NCBI GenBank assembly: GCA_029222685.1
Contig: JARHVB010000011.1
Span: 1 to 64,000, forward strand
From: Terripilifer ovatus
GTDB lineage: Bacteria > Pseudomonadota > Alphaproteobacteria > Rhizobiales > Beijerinckiaceae
Length of the DNA stretch: 64,000 bases
Direction: 5' to 3'
Shown one piece after another: positions 38,601 to 46,867 of the stretch; the stretch's first letter is position 1, and every line of letters begins with the position of its first letter. The notes below the pieces were generated by a model. It saw only the letters and a list, made by a program, of their open reading frames with translations. It searched no databases and had not been told where the DNA came from. Position numbers and translations under genes: made by a program.

Positions 38601-39209
38601 TTCCGCGAGTTCGAACGGCTCGCGCCCGCGGCCAAAAGCGCGCGCGGCATCGGCCTGGGGCTCTCCATCGTCGAGCGCCTCAGCCGCGTGCTCGATCATC
38701 CCATCAGCCTGTCATCCACGCTTGGCGTCGGATCGGTGTTTCGCGTGCCGGTTCCCACCGCCGCGGCCGTTGCCAAGCGGCGCGCCCCGGCTGCCGTCGA
38801 AATCGCCAGCGACCGCCATCTGCCGCTGCACGGCATGCGCGTCCTGGCCATCGACAACGAGCCGCGCATTCTCGATGGCTTGCAGGCGCTGCTGACCGGA
38901 TGGGGATGTTCGGTCTCGCTTGCCTCCAATCTCCATGAGGCCAATGAGGCGGTCGATCTCACCGGCCCGCCGGATGCGGTGCTAGCCGACTATCATCTCG
39001 ATGATGGCGACGGGCTGGCCTGTATCGCGGCGCTGCGCCAGCGTTTCGGCGAGGACCTGCCGGCGCTGTTGATCACCGCCGACCGCAGCCTGGAGGTGCG
39101 CGACAGGGCGGTGATGCAGAACGTGCGCCTGCTGAACAAGCCGGTGCGCCCGGCAGCCCTCCGCGCCCTGCTGAGCCAGTGGCGTGTGCTGCAACGCGCG
39201 GCGGAATAG
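35658..39209 (+). CDS. symporter-fused PAS hybrid histidine kinase/response regulator
   Basis: An 1183-residue multi-domain sensor. Residues 1 to about 530 are a complete sodium:solute-symporter-like (SSS/PutP) domain of about 13 helices. A PAS domain follows (about 650-760, [18 protein letters not shown]), then a coiled coil (about 770-810), the H-box His818 in [14 protein letters not shown], the ATPase ([33 protein letters not shown], about 930-1005) and a receiver with phospho-acceptor Asp near 1111 in [10 protein letters not shown] and Lys in LLNKPVRP. In the related CbrA kinase the symporter part can move histidine. It may couple uptake of a small solute to phosphorelay signalling. No partner regulator is adjacent. 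Confidence 0.92.
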   Translation: MNAGGAAILAGLVYLCGLFAVAHYGDTSGRHFIASRARPVIYALTLAVYCTSWTFFGSVGLASQSGLDFLPTYIGPVIVIGLLFPLVLRIVRLAKAQNITSVADFVASRYGKSEQVAALVAIICVIGAVPYIALQLKAISTSVSTVLDSLDAGKVIVAAAAGATLPLLVAVVLACFAMAFGTRNIDATEHQDGLVLAIAAESLVKLVAFLVVGAYVTWWMFDGLADLSQRAAEDFAIKADLGKQPDLATWLTTTVLSACAIMLLPRQFHVTVVENRDERDIKTAAWLFPLYLILINIFVIPLAIAGRIVFADGSIDRDMTVLALPLHADANVIAVFTMVGGLSAATAMVIVASIALSIMISNDLVMPLLLRGHRTRGRIEAGDPASFILVIRRAAIVGLISLAYLYYANAAQSALASIGWLSFAAISQIAPSFFLGLFWSRATARGAMAGLLTGIVIWAYTLLLPSLATEPSWLSSIVANGPMGVAPLKPTALFGVELPLLVHGVAWSLAANVIAFVFFSLTRHTTAIERLQANIFIGTTPSPMSQTLRLWGADVTVSELESAVARYLGAQHTRRSFEDFMRSRGLPLVAAQDADIHLLRYAEHLLASAIGASSSRLVLSLLLRRRNLSREAALKLIDEASATLQYNRDLLQHALDFARQGITVFDRDLRLICWNREFRDLFDFPTERLRIGMGLEEVARFNAERGVYGPGSVDGHVASRIELLVNEPDPVRLRLHHSGDTIEIRSARMPDGGVVTTYTDVTQAVAAEEALERTNETLEQRVRLRTEELVSLNAELGRAKQLADEANLSKTRFLAAASHDILQPLNAARLYATSLLERVREQQAALGPDGGSVSLASNLDMSLEAVEEILTALLDISRLDAGAMKPELSTFPIEELMTHLRVEFAPLAAEKKLDLVFVPCSLSIRSDRRLLRRLLQNLISNAIKYTPKGRVLVGCRRKPGLVVFEVWDTGMGIPESKQADVFREFERLAPAAKSARGIGLGLSIVERLSRVLDHPISLSSTLGVGSVFRVPVPTAAAVAKRRAPAAVEIASDRHLPLHGMRVLAIDNEPRILDGLQALLTGWGCSVSLASNLHEANEAVDLTGPPDAVLADYHLDDGDGLACIAALRQRFGEDLPALLITADRSLEVRDRAVMQNVRLLNKPVRPAALRALLSQWRVLQRAAE

Positions 39210-39216
39210 CAATCTT

Positions 39217-40338
39217 TTAGGCGAAGGCGCGCGTGTCCTTCGCGGCAGGCCAGGCGCCCTGCGCCACGCGGATATATTGATTGGGTGTCGCGACTGTGAC
39301 GCCGAGCGCCTCGGCGGCATGCAGGCCCCAGTTCGGATCGTCGAGAAAGGCGCGCGCCAGCGCCACCTGATCGACAGCGCCGCTGGCGATGATGGCCTCG
39401 GCCTGATGCGGGCCGGCGATATAGCCCACGGTGCGCGTCACCAGGCCTGCCTCTGCCTTCACCCGCGCGGCGCGCTCGACATTGAAGCCGGGCCCCGCCG
39501 CGGGCCGGCCGCCGGCGACGATATTGCCCGAGCTGACGCAGACGTAGTGGAAGCCGCGCTGCTTCAACTGCTGCGACAGGCGCACGGCGTCTTCGACGCC
39601 CAGCGCATGATCGATGAAATCCGTTCCGGTGATGCGCGCGCCGAGCGCCACATGCGAAGGGGCTGCCGCGCGCATGGCCTCGGCCACCGCCAGGGGAAAG
39701 TTCAATCGCCGTTCCGCATCACCGCCCCAGTGATCGCTGCGCTTGTTCGACAGCGGCGAATGGAATTCATGCACCAGATAGCCGTGCGCGCCGTGCAGTT
39801 CGATCACGTCGAAGCCGATGCGCGCCGCCCGCGCGGTGGCGTTCGCGAAAGCATCGATGAGGCCCAGAATTTCCGCATGGCTCAATTCGTGAGGAACCGG
39901 CCAGCCCTTCTCGCCGAACGGGATCGCCGAGGGCGCGACCGTCTCCCAGGCGCCGTTGGCCGGCGTCAGCACGGCGCCGACCCGCTCCCATGACAGCGGC
40001 GTCGAGCCCTTGCGGCCGGCGTGTGAAAGCTGGATGCCGAGCTTGAAGCCGGGCAGGGCGTATTTCTTGGCCGCTGTGACGACGCGGGCGAGCGCCTGTT
40101 CGTTGTGATCGGAATAAAGCCCGAGGCAGCCGTGCGAAATGCGCCCGCGCCGTTCGACCGCCGTCGCCTCGAGCACGGCAAGGCCGGCGCCCGACATGGC
40201 GAAGCGCAGCACGTGCTGCAGGTGAAAGTCGGTCGCCGATCCGTCTTCGGCCGAATACATGCACATGGGTGAGATGGCGATCCGGTTCGGCACGTCGACC
40301 GGACCGATCTGCAGCGGCGAAAACAATGCGGAACCCAT
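39217..40338 (-). CDS. Old Yellow Enzyme family NADH:flavin oxidoreductase (YqjM class)
   Basis: A 373-residue FMN ene-reductase. Starting at ATG 40338 gives MGSALFSPLQIGPVDVPNR, the family start. Class marks are Cys26 in SPMCMYSAEDG, the LSHAGRKGST active-site strand, ELHGAHGYLVHEFHSPLSN, and VGYIAGPHQAEAII near the phosphate-binding end. The Cys26 context is that of the YqjM (thermophilic-like) class. These enzymes reduce activated C=C bonds. The stop is eight bases from the kinase stop. The methyltransferase-like gene upstream is 50 bases away on the same strand, so the two may share a transcript. Confidence 0.93.
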   Translation of the reverse strand: MGSALFSPLQIGPVDVPNRIAISPMCMYSAEDGSATDFHLQHVLRFAMSGAGLAVLEATAVERRGRISHGCLGLYSDHNEQALARVVTAAKKYALPGFKLGIQLSHAGRKGSTPLSWERVGAVLTPANGAWETVAPSAIPFGEKGWPVPHELSHAEILGLIDAFANATARAARIGFDVIELHGAHGYLVHEFHSPLSNKRSDHWGGDAERRLNFPLAVAEAMRAAAPSHVALGARITGTDFIDHALGVEDAVRLSQQLKQRGFHYVCVSSGNIVAGGRPAAGPGFNVERAARVKAEAGLVTRTVGYIAGPHQAEAIIASGAVDQVALARAFLDDPNWGLHAAEALGVTVATPNQYIRVAQGAWPAAKDTRAFA

Positions 40339-40388
40339 CAGCGTCCTCCCTGATCGCGCCTGCTTGATGCGGGCGTCGTATGGCGCGT

Positions 40389-41249
40389 TTATGATTTGAC
40401 GAACATCAGCACGAAACGATCGCTCTCGCCGATGGCTGCATATTTGGCGCGGTCCTTGTCGCCCTCGCGATAGGTCGGCGGCAGCGACCACACGCCTTGC
40501 GGGTAATCCTTCGTGTCTTTCGGATTGGCCTTGACCTCGGATGTACCGATCAGCTTGAAGCCGGCTTTTTCGATAAGGTCGGTGGCGAAGTCCTGGCGGA
40601 CATAGCCGTTCTTCATCTGCGCTTCCTGGCTCATGTCGGTGCGGCCGCGATGGTCGGCCACACCGAGAATGCCGCCGGGCTTGAGCGCCTTGTAAAAGGC
40701 CCTCAGCGCGCCGTCGATTTCCTTGCGTTCGAGCCAGTTGTGCATGTTGCGGAAGGTCAGCACGAAGTCGGCGCTGCCGGGCGTCGCGATCTCGTAGGTG
40801 TCGGCGTGGAACGGCGTCACCTGCACCTTGCCGTAGTTGGCGGGGTCGGCGGCGTATTTCGCCAGCATTTTCGCGTGGTCGGCCTGGTACCCGGCGGACG
40901 CGGAAGGATCGCGCCCGGCCGCCACATAAAGACCTTTGTCCTTCACGTAAGGCGCGAGGATCTCGGTCCAGTAGCCGGCGCTGCCGGGCAGTACTTCCAC
41001 AACCACGCTGTTGTCGCGTACTCCGAAAAATTTCAGCACTTCATAGGGGTGCCGGTATTGGTCGCGGGCCTTGTTGCCGGGGCTGCGCTGCGGCCCGGCG
41101 ATGAGGTCCGCAAGTCTGTCGGTAGGTTGCGCTTCAGCGCTTGCTGCGAATGGCGCAAGAGAGGCCGCTATCACCACCGCGGGCGGCAGCGCGGCGAGAA
41201 CAGTTCTGCGGCTGAAGCCGGATGTGTGGGCATTGCGGGTCGTCAGCAT
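40389..41249 (-). CDS. exported class I methyltransferase-like protein
   Basis: A 286-residue protein with a twin-arginine signal (FSRRTVLAALPPAVV, cleavage near residue 38) followed by a class I SAM-methyltransferase-like fold. Motif I is atypical: VVVEVLPGSAGYWTEIL, whereas canonical enzymes have an acidic E/D-x-G-x-G-x-G. Later LTFRNMHNWLERKEID and ALKPGGILGVADHRG match motifs III-IV. ATG 41249 follows GGAGGAAAC. Periplasmic SAM is not known, so the function is unclear; similar exported proteins exist in proteobacteria but I know of no characterised one. Confidence 0.8.
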   Translation of the reverse strand: MLTTRNAHTSGFSRRTVLAALPPAVVIAASLAPFAASAEAQPTDRLADLIAGPQRSPGNKARDQYRHPYEVLKFFGVRDNSVVVEVLPGSAGYWTEILAPYVKDKGLYVAAGRDPSASAGYQADHAKMLAKYAADPANYGKVQVTPFHADTYEIATPGSADFVLTFRNMHNWLERKEIDGALRAFYKALKPGGILGVADHRGRTDMSQEAQMKNGYVRQDFATDLIEKAGFKLIGTSEVKANPKDTKDYPQGVWSLPPTYREGDKDRAKYAAIGESDRFVLMFVKS

Positions 41250-41566
41250 CGTTTCCTCCGGCGGGCGTGTTCGCCCGGTCAACTGCGGAGCTTGAGTGAA
41301 GCGTCTTTACAGGAAAAAGGCCAACGAAAACCGCAAGCAGACGCGAACCGCGATTCAAAGCCGAGCGTTTCTGCAACAAAAGCAGGAAAGGAGATTCTTC
41401 TGCGGATCAGGGTGTGTTGAGATTCACGTCAGACCGCGCCGAAAATGGCGGTTCTCGAGAACCGGCAATTCTATTTCTAAAATCTGGCGTACTTTATGTA
41501 CGTGAGCACCGGAAGCGCAGAGAACGCAATTTGCAGGCCGGCATCACGTGAATATCAGCACACCCG
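41250..41566. promoter_or_regulatory. gene-free stretch with a 16-bp palindrome
   Basis: A 317-base interval between lapA (minus) and the methyltransferase-like gene (minus). It holds the perfect palindrome at 41449-41464 and a small GTAC-TTTAT-GTAC inverted repeat near 41490. No convincing ORF and no clear terminator for lapA is visible. Confidence 0.5.
41449..41464. promoter_or_regulatory. perfect 16-bp palindrome, candidate operator
   Basis: CGGTTCTCGAGAACCG is fully self-complementary with no spacer. It lies 200 bases before the start of the methyltransferase-like gene and just past lapA, the kind of site a dimeric regulator binds. Confidence 0.5.
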
Positions 41567-41890
41567 TCAGCGCCGCAGCAAGGGCAGCGACGCGAACTGT
41601 GCGCGCACCTGTGCGACTTCATCCCGTGCGTGCCGGGCATCGCTGCGCGCTTCCCGCGCGGCCTTGCGATGCTTGCCCTGGCGGAACCAGGAGGCGCAGC
41701 CGCCGATGACGACGCCGAGCATCATCGATGCGAAAACGACGAGGTACAGCGGCATTCTGATTTGGGTCCAATCGCCGAGCAGACCCGAGGGATCGAGAAC
41801 AACGGCAACACTCTCGCGATTGGCAAGGGAGAAGACCATCGCGATAATCGCGACCGGCACCAGAATGAGCAGCTTCAGCAATCGTTTCAT
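41567..41890 (-). CDS. lapA: LapA-family (DUF1049) inner-membrane protein
   Basis: A 107-residue protein with two hydrophobic helices (residues 4-22, LLILVPVAIIAMVFSLAN; and about 48-68, LYLVVFASMMLGVVIGG) and a basic C-terminal coiled helix (KHRKAAREARSDARHARDE). The LANRESVAVVLDP link between helices is the family mark. LapA-type proteins act with LapB in lipopolysaccharide assembly control in Escherichia coli. It is the end of the rpsA-sppA-ihfB-lapA series and lies 71 bases after ihfB. Confidence 0.85.
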   Translation of the reverse strand: MKRLLKLLILVPVAIIAMVFSLANRESVAVVLDPSGLLGDWTQIRMPLYLVVFASMMLGVVIGGCASWFRQGKHRKAAREARSDARHARDEVAQVRAQFASLPLLRR

Positions 41891-41961
41891 GATGGTCTTT
41901 TCATGGTCGTTTTGCAGCGAGCTCTAAACCGGCAGGTGGCAACCCGTCTGGCGAGGGGCGT

Positions 41962-42246
41962 CTAGCTCGATGCGTTGAGCCGCTCGCGCATTTCCTTGCC
42001 GGTTTTGAAGAACGGCACCGACTTCTGCTCGACGGAAACATGTTCGCCGGTGCGCGGATTGCGGCCGACGCGAGCATCCCGCCGCTTCACTGAAAAAGCG
42101 CCGAAGCCGCGCAGTTCGACGCGATCGCCTCGCGACAAGGCATTGGTGATTTCACCAAGGATGGCATTCACGATGTTCTCGACGTCGCGATGATAGAGAT
42201 GCGGGTTCTTGTCCGCGATTCGCTGAACCAGCTCAGACTTGATCAT
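41962..42246 (-). CDS. ihfB: integration host factor subunit beta
   Basis: A 94-residue DNA-bending histone-like protein. [23 protein letters not shown] is the beta-subunit N-terminus, and the DNA-intercalating arm is [10 protein letters not shown] with its conserved Pro. [13 protein letters not shown] ends the protein as expected. It pairs with IHF alpha encoded elsewhere. It lies between sppA and lapA, a normal place in alphaproteobacteria. Confidence 0.96.
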   Translation of the reverse strand: MIKSELVQRIADKNPHLYHRDVENIVNAILGEITNALSRGDRVELRGFGAFSVKRRDARVGRNPRTGEHVSVEQKSVPFFKTGKEMRERLNASS

Positions 42247-42309
42247 CGCTAGAAACCCTCCTTGGCAATATCAGAGAAACATCTCGAATAACCGCTTGTA
42301 ATTCAAGCG

Positions 42310-43284
42310 TCAATGCAGGTCGGGAACATGCCAGATGGCCATCAGACCGTCAAGCATCTGCCCGTCGCGGCCTGTGTCTATGCGGCGCAGCAGGCCGGCA
42401 AGTGCCGGCATGCCCGCGGCATCGACGAGATTGGCCGACATGCCCAGCAGGCCGAGATATCCGGTGTTACCGGAGGGTTTCCAGTCGCGTATCGGCAAGT
42501 CCTTCTGGACTTTCTTTTCTTTTTCGAGCCAGGCGATCGCTTCACGTTCGCCGCCGACTTCATCGATCAGCTTTAGCGGCAGTCCCTGGCGGGCGGTGAA
42601 AACACGCCCATCGGCGACGGCCGCAAGTTCGCGGTCGTCGAGATGGCGGCGCTCCTTGACCAGGGATTTGAACCAATCGAACGAATCGCTCACCAGCGAT
42701 GCAAGCGCGGCGCGTGCTTCAGGGCTGGTCGGTTCAAACCCGTTGGGCGAGGCCTTCAGCGGCGAGGATTTTACCTCTTCCATCTTCACGCCGACGGTGT
42801 CCATAACCTTCGCGAAGTTGGGATACTGGAATAGCACGCCGATGGAGCCCACCAGCGAATTGCCGCGCGCAAAAATCCGGTCCGTACCGAGAGCGGCGAT
42901 ATAGCCGCCAGACGCCGCCATGGTGCCGACCACAGCCACCACGGGCTTCTTTTCGGACAAGCGGCGCAGTTCGCCATAAATGCGCTCGGCGCCCGTCGTC
43001 GTGCCGCCGGGGCTTTCGATCGACACGAGCACGGCGCTCGCCTGCGATTTACTGATGTCGTCGATCAGTTTGAGCGTATTGCGGTCGCCGGTCAAAACGC
43101 CGCTCAGGGTCAGGCGCGCAATGTGATGGCGTGAAGCCGCCACCGACAGTCCGTCCGTCCAGCGATACGCAGCTGCGCCGAGAGCGATGATGAGAACCGC
43201 GAAGGCGGCGATGCGCCAGAACGACAGTTTGCGCCTCAGCCGGCGGCGGTCGATCAGATAATCGGCAGGCAGTTCGTTCGCCAT
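42310..43284 (-). CDS. sppA: signal peptide peptidase SppA (S49)
   Basis: A 324-residue membrane-anchored serine protease that degrades cleaved signal peptides. One N-terminal helix spans residues 23-40. Catalytic Ser125 is in TMAASGGYIAALG and the general base Lys177 in SSPLKASPNG, with the substrate strand SIESPGGTTTGAERIY. It is the short single-domain form, not the 67-kDa type. It follows rpsA on the same strand after a terminator cluster. Confidence 0.93.
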   Translation of the reverse strand: MANELPADYLIDRRRLRRKLSFWRIAAFAVLIIALGAAAYRWTDGLSVAASRHHIARLTLSGVLTGDRNTLKLIDDISKSQASAVLVSIESPGGTTTGAERIYGELRRLSEKKPVVAVVGTMAASGGYIAALGTDRIFARGNSLVGSIGVLFQYPNFAKVMDTVGVKMEEVKSSPLKASPNGFEPTSPEARAALASLVSDSFDWFKSLVKERRHLDDRELAAVADGRVFTARQGLPLKLIDEVGGEREAIAWLEKEKKVQKDLPIRDWKPSGNTGYLGLLGMSANLVDAAGMPALAGLLRRIDTGRDGQMLDGLMAIWHVPDLH

Positions 43285-43391
43285 TCAGGTCACTCCGTTG
43301 ACGGCGCCTTTTGCCTCGGAAATTGCGACAAATTAAAGATCATAGCCTCAATTCACAGAGCTTAGTTGAACAGGCCTTAATGCAAAAGAAA

Positions 43392-43493
43392 ACCCGCGCG
43401 GATCGCCCCGCCAAGGCAAAGGAAGACCCGCACGGATCGCTCCGCCAAGGCAAAGAAAAACCCGCGCGGATCGCTCCGCGCGGGTCAATATCT
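43392..43493. repeat. three tandem 34-bp copies of the rpsA terminator unit
   Basis: Units start at 43392, 43426 and 43460, an exact 34-base period. Units 1 and 2 share ACCCGC(G/A)CGGATCGC followed by CCGCCAAGGCAAAG; unit 3 keeps the start but completes a full hairpin. Units 1 and 2 look like copies in which the right arm was replaced by the next A-rich spacer. They lie between sppA and rpsA. Confidence 0.85.
43452..43485 (-). terminator. rpsA intrinsic terminator
   Basis: Perfect 11-base stem ACCCGCGCGGA (43460-43470) / TCCGCGCGGGT (43475-43485) with a four-base loop. In minus-strand sense it is followed by TTTTTCTTT, so this is a textbook terminator for rpsA. Two decayed tandem copies follow it. 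Confidence 0.9.
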
Positions 43494-43523
43494 GCTCAAT
43501 TGCCAGTCATACTGGTGTTGAGA

Positions 43524-45275
43524 TTACTTCGAACCCGGCTTCTTGTCCGCGTTTTCGCGGGCCTTCAGCGCGGTGCCGAGAATGTCGCCCAGCGTCGCGC
43601 CGGAATCGGCGGAGCCGAACTGCGCGATGGCTTCCTTCTCTTCCGCCATTTCGAGCGCCTTGATCGACACCGAGACCTTGCGAGCCTTGCGGTCGAACAC
43701 GGTGATGCGCGCATCGACCTTCTGGCCGACCGAGAACCGATCGGGACGCTGGTCGCCGCGATCGCGAGCGAGTTCGTTGCGCTTGATGAAGGTGGTGAGA
43801 TCGGTGCCGATGATCTGCACCTCGAGACCGCCTTCCTTGACTTCGAGAACTTCGCAGGTGACGACGCTGCCCTTGCGCATCTCGCCGCCTTCTTCCGGCG
43901 TCTTCGCGGCGCCGGCGGTTGCGAACGGATCGCTGCCGAGCTGCTTGATGCCGAGCGAAATGCGCTCCTTCTCGATGTCCACGTCCAGCACCTGCGCCTG
44001 GACCATGTCGCCCTTCTTGTACTCTTCGATCACCTGCTCGCCAGGACGCTTCCAGTCGAGGTCGGAGAGATGGACCATGCCGTCCACATCGCCGTCGAGA
44101 CCGATGAACAGGCCGAACTCGGTCTTGTTCTTGACCTCGCCTTCGACAACGGAGCCCTTCGGGAACTTCTCGGCGAAGGCTTCCCATGGGTTCTGCAGGG
44201 TCTGCTTGAGGCCGAGCGAGATACGGCGCTTGACCGGATCGACTTCGAGCACCTGCACGTCGACTTCCTGGCTCGATGCGACGATCTTGCCCGGATGCAC
44301 GTTCTTCTTCGTCCACGACATTTCCGACACGTGGATAAGACCTTCGATGCCCGGCTCCAGTTCGACGAACGCGCCGTAGTCGGTGATGTTGGTCACGCGG
44401 CCATGGAAGCGGGCGTTGAGCGGGTATTTGGCTTCGATGCCCTGCCACGGATCGTCGAGGAGCTGCTTCATGCCCAACGAGATACGATGCGTCTCGTGAT
44501 TGATCTTCACGATGCGCACGCGCACGGTCTGGCCGATGTTGAGCACTTCGCTCGGGTGGTTGACGCGGCGCCAGGCGATGTCGGTGACATGCAGCAGGCC
44601 GTCGATGCCGCCGAGGTCCACGAACGCGCCGTAATCGGTGATGTTCTTGACCGTGCCTTCGATGACCTGGCCTTCTTCGAGCTTGCCGACGATTTCGTGG
44701 CGCTGCTCGGCGCGGCTCTCTTCAAGAACGGTGCGGCGCGACACGACGATATTGCCGCGGCGGCGATCCATCTTGAGGATTTCGAACGGCTGCGGCACGC
44801 CCATCAGCGGCGAGACATCGCGGATCGGACGGATATCGACCTGCGAGCGCGGCAGGAACGCCACGGCGCCGTCGAGATCGACCGTGAAGCCGCCCTTGAC
44901 CTGGTTGAAGATGACGCCTTCGACCTTTTCCTTGGCCTCGAACGCCTTTTCGAGCTTGACCCAGCTTTCCTCGCGGCGCGCCTTGTCGCGCGAGATGACG
45001 GCCTCGCCGAGCGCGTTTTCGATGCGCTCGAGATAGACCTCGACCTCGTCGCCGACGACCAGAACCTGGTCACGGCCGGGGCCCATGAATTCTTTCAGTG
45101 CGACGCGGCCTTCGGTCTTCAAGCCGACGTCGATAACCGCCATGTCTTTTTCGATGGCGACGACTTTGCCCTTGATGACCGAACCTTCGAGCGCATCGTT
45201 GTCGCCGAAGCTCGCATCGAGCATAGCCGCGAAATCCTCGCGCGACGGCGCAAGGCTGGTAGAAACATTTGCCAT
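43524..45275 (-). CDS. rpsA: 30S ribosomal protein S1
   Basis: A 583-residue protein that carries mRNA to the small subunit. Six S1 RNA-binding domains can be seen in order, from SVIKGKVVAIEKDMAVIDVG through VKNITDYGAFVDLGGIDGLL and VTNITDYGAFVELEPGIEGL to VLEVKEGGLEVQIIG. Domains 1, 2 and 6 are divergent, as usual. Many relatives have cmk upstream; here a TctC-type gene lies upstream instead, 312 bases away. Candidate promoter and leader hairpin are listed separately. Confidence 0.97.
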   Translation of the reverse strand: MANVSTSLAPSREDFAAMLDASFGDNDALEGSVIKGKVVAIEKDMAVIDVGLKTEGRVALKEFMGPGRDQVLVVGDEVEVYLERIENALGEAVISRDKARREESWVKLEKAFEAKEKVEGVIFNQVKGGFTVDLDGAVAFLPRSQVDIRPIRDVSPLMGVPQPFEILKMDRRRGNIVVSRRTVLEESRAEQRHEIVGKLEEGQVIEGTVKNITDYGAFVDLGGIDGLLHVTDIAWRRVNHPSEVLNIGQTVRVRIVKINHETHRISLGMKQLLDDPWQGIEAKYPLNARFHGRVTNITDYGAFVELEPGIEGLIHVSEMSWTKKNVHPGKIVASSQEVDVQVLEVDPVKRRISLGLKQTLQNPWEAFAEKFPKGSVVEGEVKNKTEFGLFIGLDGDVDGMVHLSDLDWKRPGEQVIEEYKKGDMVQAQVLDVDIEKERISLGIKQLGSDPFATAGAAKTPEEGGEMRKGSVVTCEVLEVKEGGLEVQIIGTDLTTFIKRNELARDRGDQRPDRFSVGQKVDARITVFDRKARKVSVSIKALEMAEEKEAIAQFGSADSGATLGDILGTALKARENADKKPGSK

Positions 45276-45447
45276 TGGATCTCCTGGAAAGGTCCGGTTT
45301 GCGCTGACCGCGCACCCGGACCGACGTCGCCGGCTTCGGGTTAGAGTTGCGATTTGCCTCGGGCGCCGGAGCCTGTCGATATTGAACAGAACTCCGCCTT
45401 GCGGCGGGCCGGCGCGAAACCGGCGCTCGAAAGCGGTGATGTCCTAA

Positions 45448-45461
45448 GTGGGAAATCCCAC
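45448..45461. promoter_or_regulatory. rpsA leader hairpin
   Basis: GTGGGA-AA-TCCCAC: a perfect 6-base stem about 175 bases ahead of the rpsA start and just downstream of the predicted transcription start. S1 controls its own synthesis in several bacteria through leader structure, so this may be part of such an element. A chance hairpin is also possible. Confidence 0.4.
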
Positions 45462-45474
45462 GAAAGACGGGGCT

Positions 45475-45503
45475 TATGTAACAGTTCACCGGCCGGACTG
45501 CAA
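45475..45503 (-). promoter_or_regulatory. candidate sigma-70 promoter for rpsA
   Basis: In minus sense: TTGCAG (45503-45498), 17-base spacer, TACATA (45480-45475). Transcription would start near 45467 and leave a leader of about 190 bases. This is pattern-based; the 312-base gap 45276-45587 holds no other gene. Confidence 0.45.
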
Positions 45504-45587
45504 GGAAAGCAGGCCTGAATCCCGGCGAAAATCCGCGATTTGGCCTGATGAAACGGCTGAAATCGCGGACTTTCCGGCCTCTGACCT

Positions 45588-46628
45588 CTATTGCTTCAAA
45601 ATTGCCCGCAGTTTTGCAACCACCGGTTCCGGCGTGGCGTAGATGGTCTCGAGCAGTTTCTGCATGTCCTCGCCCGAGGTCGGCGTCGGGTCCTCGCCCA
45701 TGATCTTGGCGAATTCGGCGCGCAGCTCCTTGTCGCTCAAAGCGGCCCAGAACGCGGCGCGGACCTCCCTGGCGCGCTCCGGCGGCAAGCCGGGAGGGGC
45801 CAGGAAGGGTCTGGTGACCGTCTGCGGCGTCACCAGGATGCGCATGATCTGGCGGTCTTCGTCGTTGGTCATCAGGTCCATCGCCAGAGGCACGTCCATG
45901 GCGTCGGGGTGCTTCTTCAACGACATCTGCACGAGATAGTTGATCTTCTTGTCGCGGACCCAGTCGGGCTTGGAGGATTTCAGGCTCGAATAGCCCCAGC
46001 CGCAGCGCCCGTCGGTCTCGCCGCGCTCGATCGCCATGATCGTTTCCTGGGTGCCGACATAACCGGTGATGACGCGGAATTTCGTGCCGATGGTGGCGTT
46101 CAGCGCCAGCGGGTAGATGTCGGTAGAAGAGGCGGCGCCGGTGCCGGCCATCGTCGTTTCGCGCTTCTTGGCGTCTTCGAGCGTTTTGACCGGCGAGGTG
46201 AAATAGGTGGCGCAGAAGCTGACGTCGTTTTCGAGCGCGCCGACGGAGAGGAAGTCCGTCATCTTGTAGGCGACCTTGCGGGTCGAGATGAGCGGTTCGA
46301 TCAGCGGCCCGGCGGCGAAGGCGCCGATGACGGTGCCGTCTCTGGGCGCCACCGAGTAGAGATATTCGACCAGCCGGACGCCGCCGGCGCCCGGCATCAA
46401 CTGAACCAGTGTCTGCGGCTGGCCGGGCAGGTATTTGCCGATGAACCGCGCCAGCATGCGCGCGCCGATGTCGATGCCGCCGCCCGCCGTGCCACCGACA
46501 TTGATGGTGAAGGTCTTGCCGCGAAAGAATCCATCGGCCGATTGCGCGGTGGCTCCGCCTGCGATGGCGGTGATTGCCAGCATACCTGCCATGAGGCGCA
46601 ATCCGAGCGCACGCCGCTGTCCAGCCAT
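45588..46628 (-). CDS. Bug/TctC-type periplasmic binding protein 3
   Basis: A 346-residue tripartite tricarboxylate receptor. ATG 46628 (MAGQRRALGLRLMAGML) follows GGGAGGA, so the longer frame is rejected. The signal peptide ends near GGATAQSAD. The body opens FFRGKTFTINVGGTAGGGID and shares PGQP and PRDGT motifs with the protein at 16381-17433, so these two are close paralogues. It is an orphan without TctAB. It sits just upstream of rpsA on the same strand. Confidence 0.9.
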   Translation of the reverse strand: MAGQRRALGLRLMAGMLAITAIAGGATAQSADGFFRGKTFTINVGGTAGGGIDIGARMLARFIGKYLPGQPQTLVQLMPGAGGVRLVEYLYSVAPRDGTVIGAFAAGPLIEPLISTRKVAYKMTDFLSVGALENDVSFCATYFTSPVKTLEDAKKRETTMAGTGAASSTDIYPLALNATIGTKFRVITGYVGTQETIMAIERGETDGRCGWGYSSLKSSKPDWVRDKKINYLVQMSLKKHPDAMDVPLAMDLMTNDEDRQIMRILVTPQTVTRPFLAPPGLPPERAREVRAAFWAALSDKELRAEFAKIMGEDPTPTSGEDMQKLLETIYATPEPVVAKLRAILKQ

Positions 46629-46867
46629 TTGATCCTCCCGTTGGTCGTTGTACGCTCTTTCTGGCATACCCCGGGCGAGGAGCCAAGTGCTTGAGCGGCA
46701 AGCCTTTGAATGGAAAGCTTCCAACCTCGAACCCTCGATTTCGGCGATGCTGGCCTGTCAACTGCGCGTCCGCAACCAGCCGAAATTTATTCGCCGCCTG
46801 GCATCCACGCCGGCCGTCACAACGTATATATTCCCGTAATTGCGCGATCGCCGGAGGAATGACCGTC

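Noticed and set aside
43389..43493. Possible CRISPR-like array (three 34-base units)
   Set aside because: There are no spacers of variable sequence; the units are tandem copies of a terminator.
43311..45344. A 677-codon plus-strand frame opposite rpsA
   Set aside because: Antisense shadow of a highly expressed gene with strong codon bias; no ribosome binding site and no family features.
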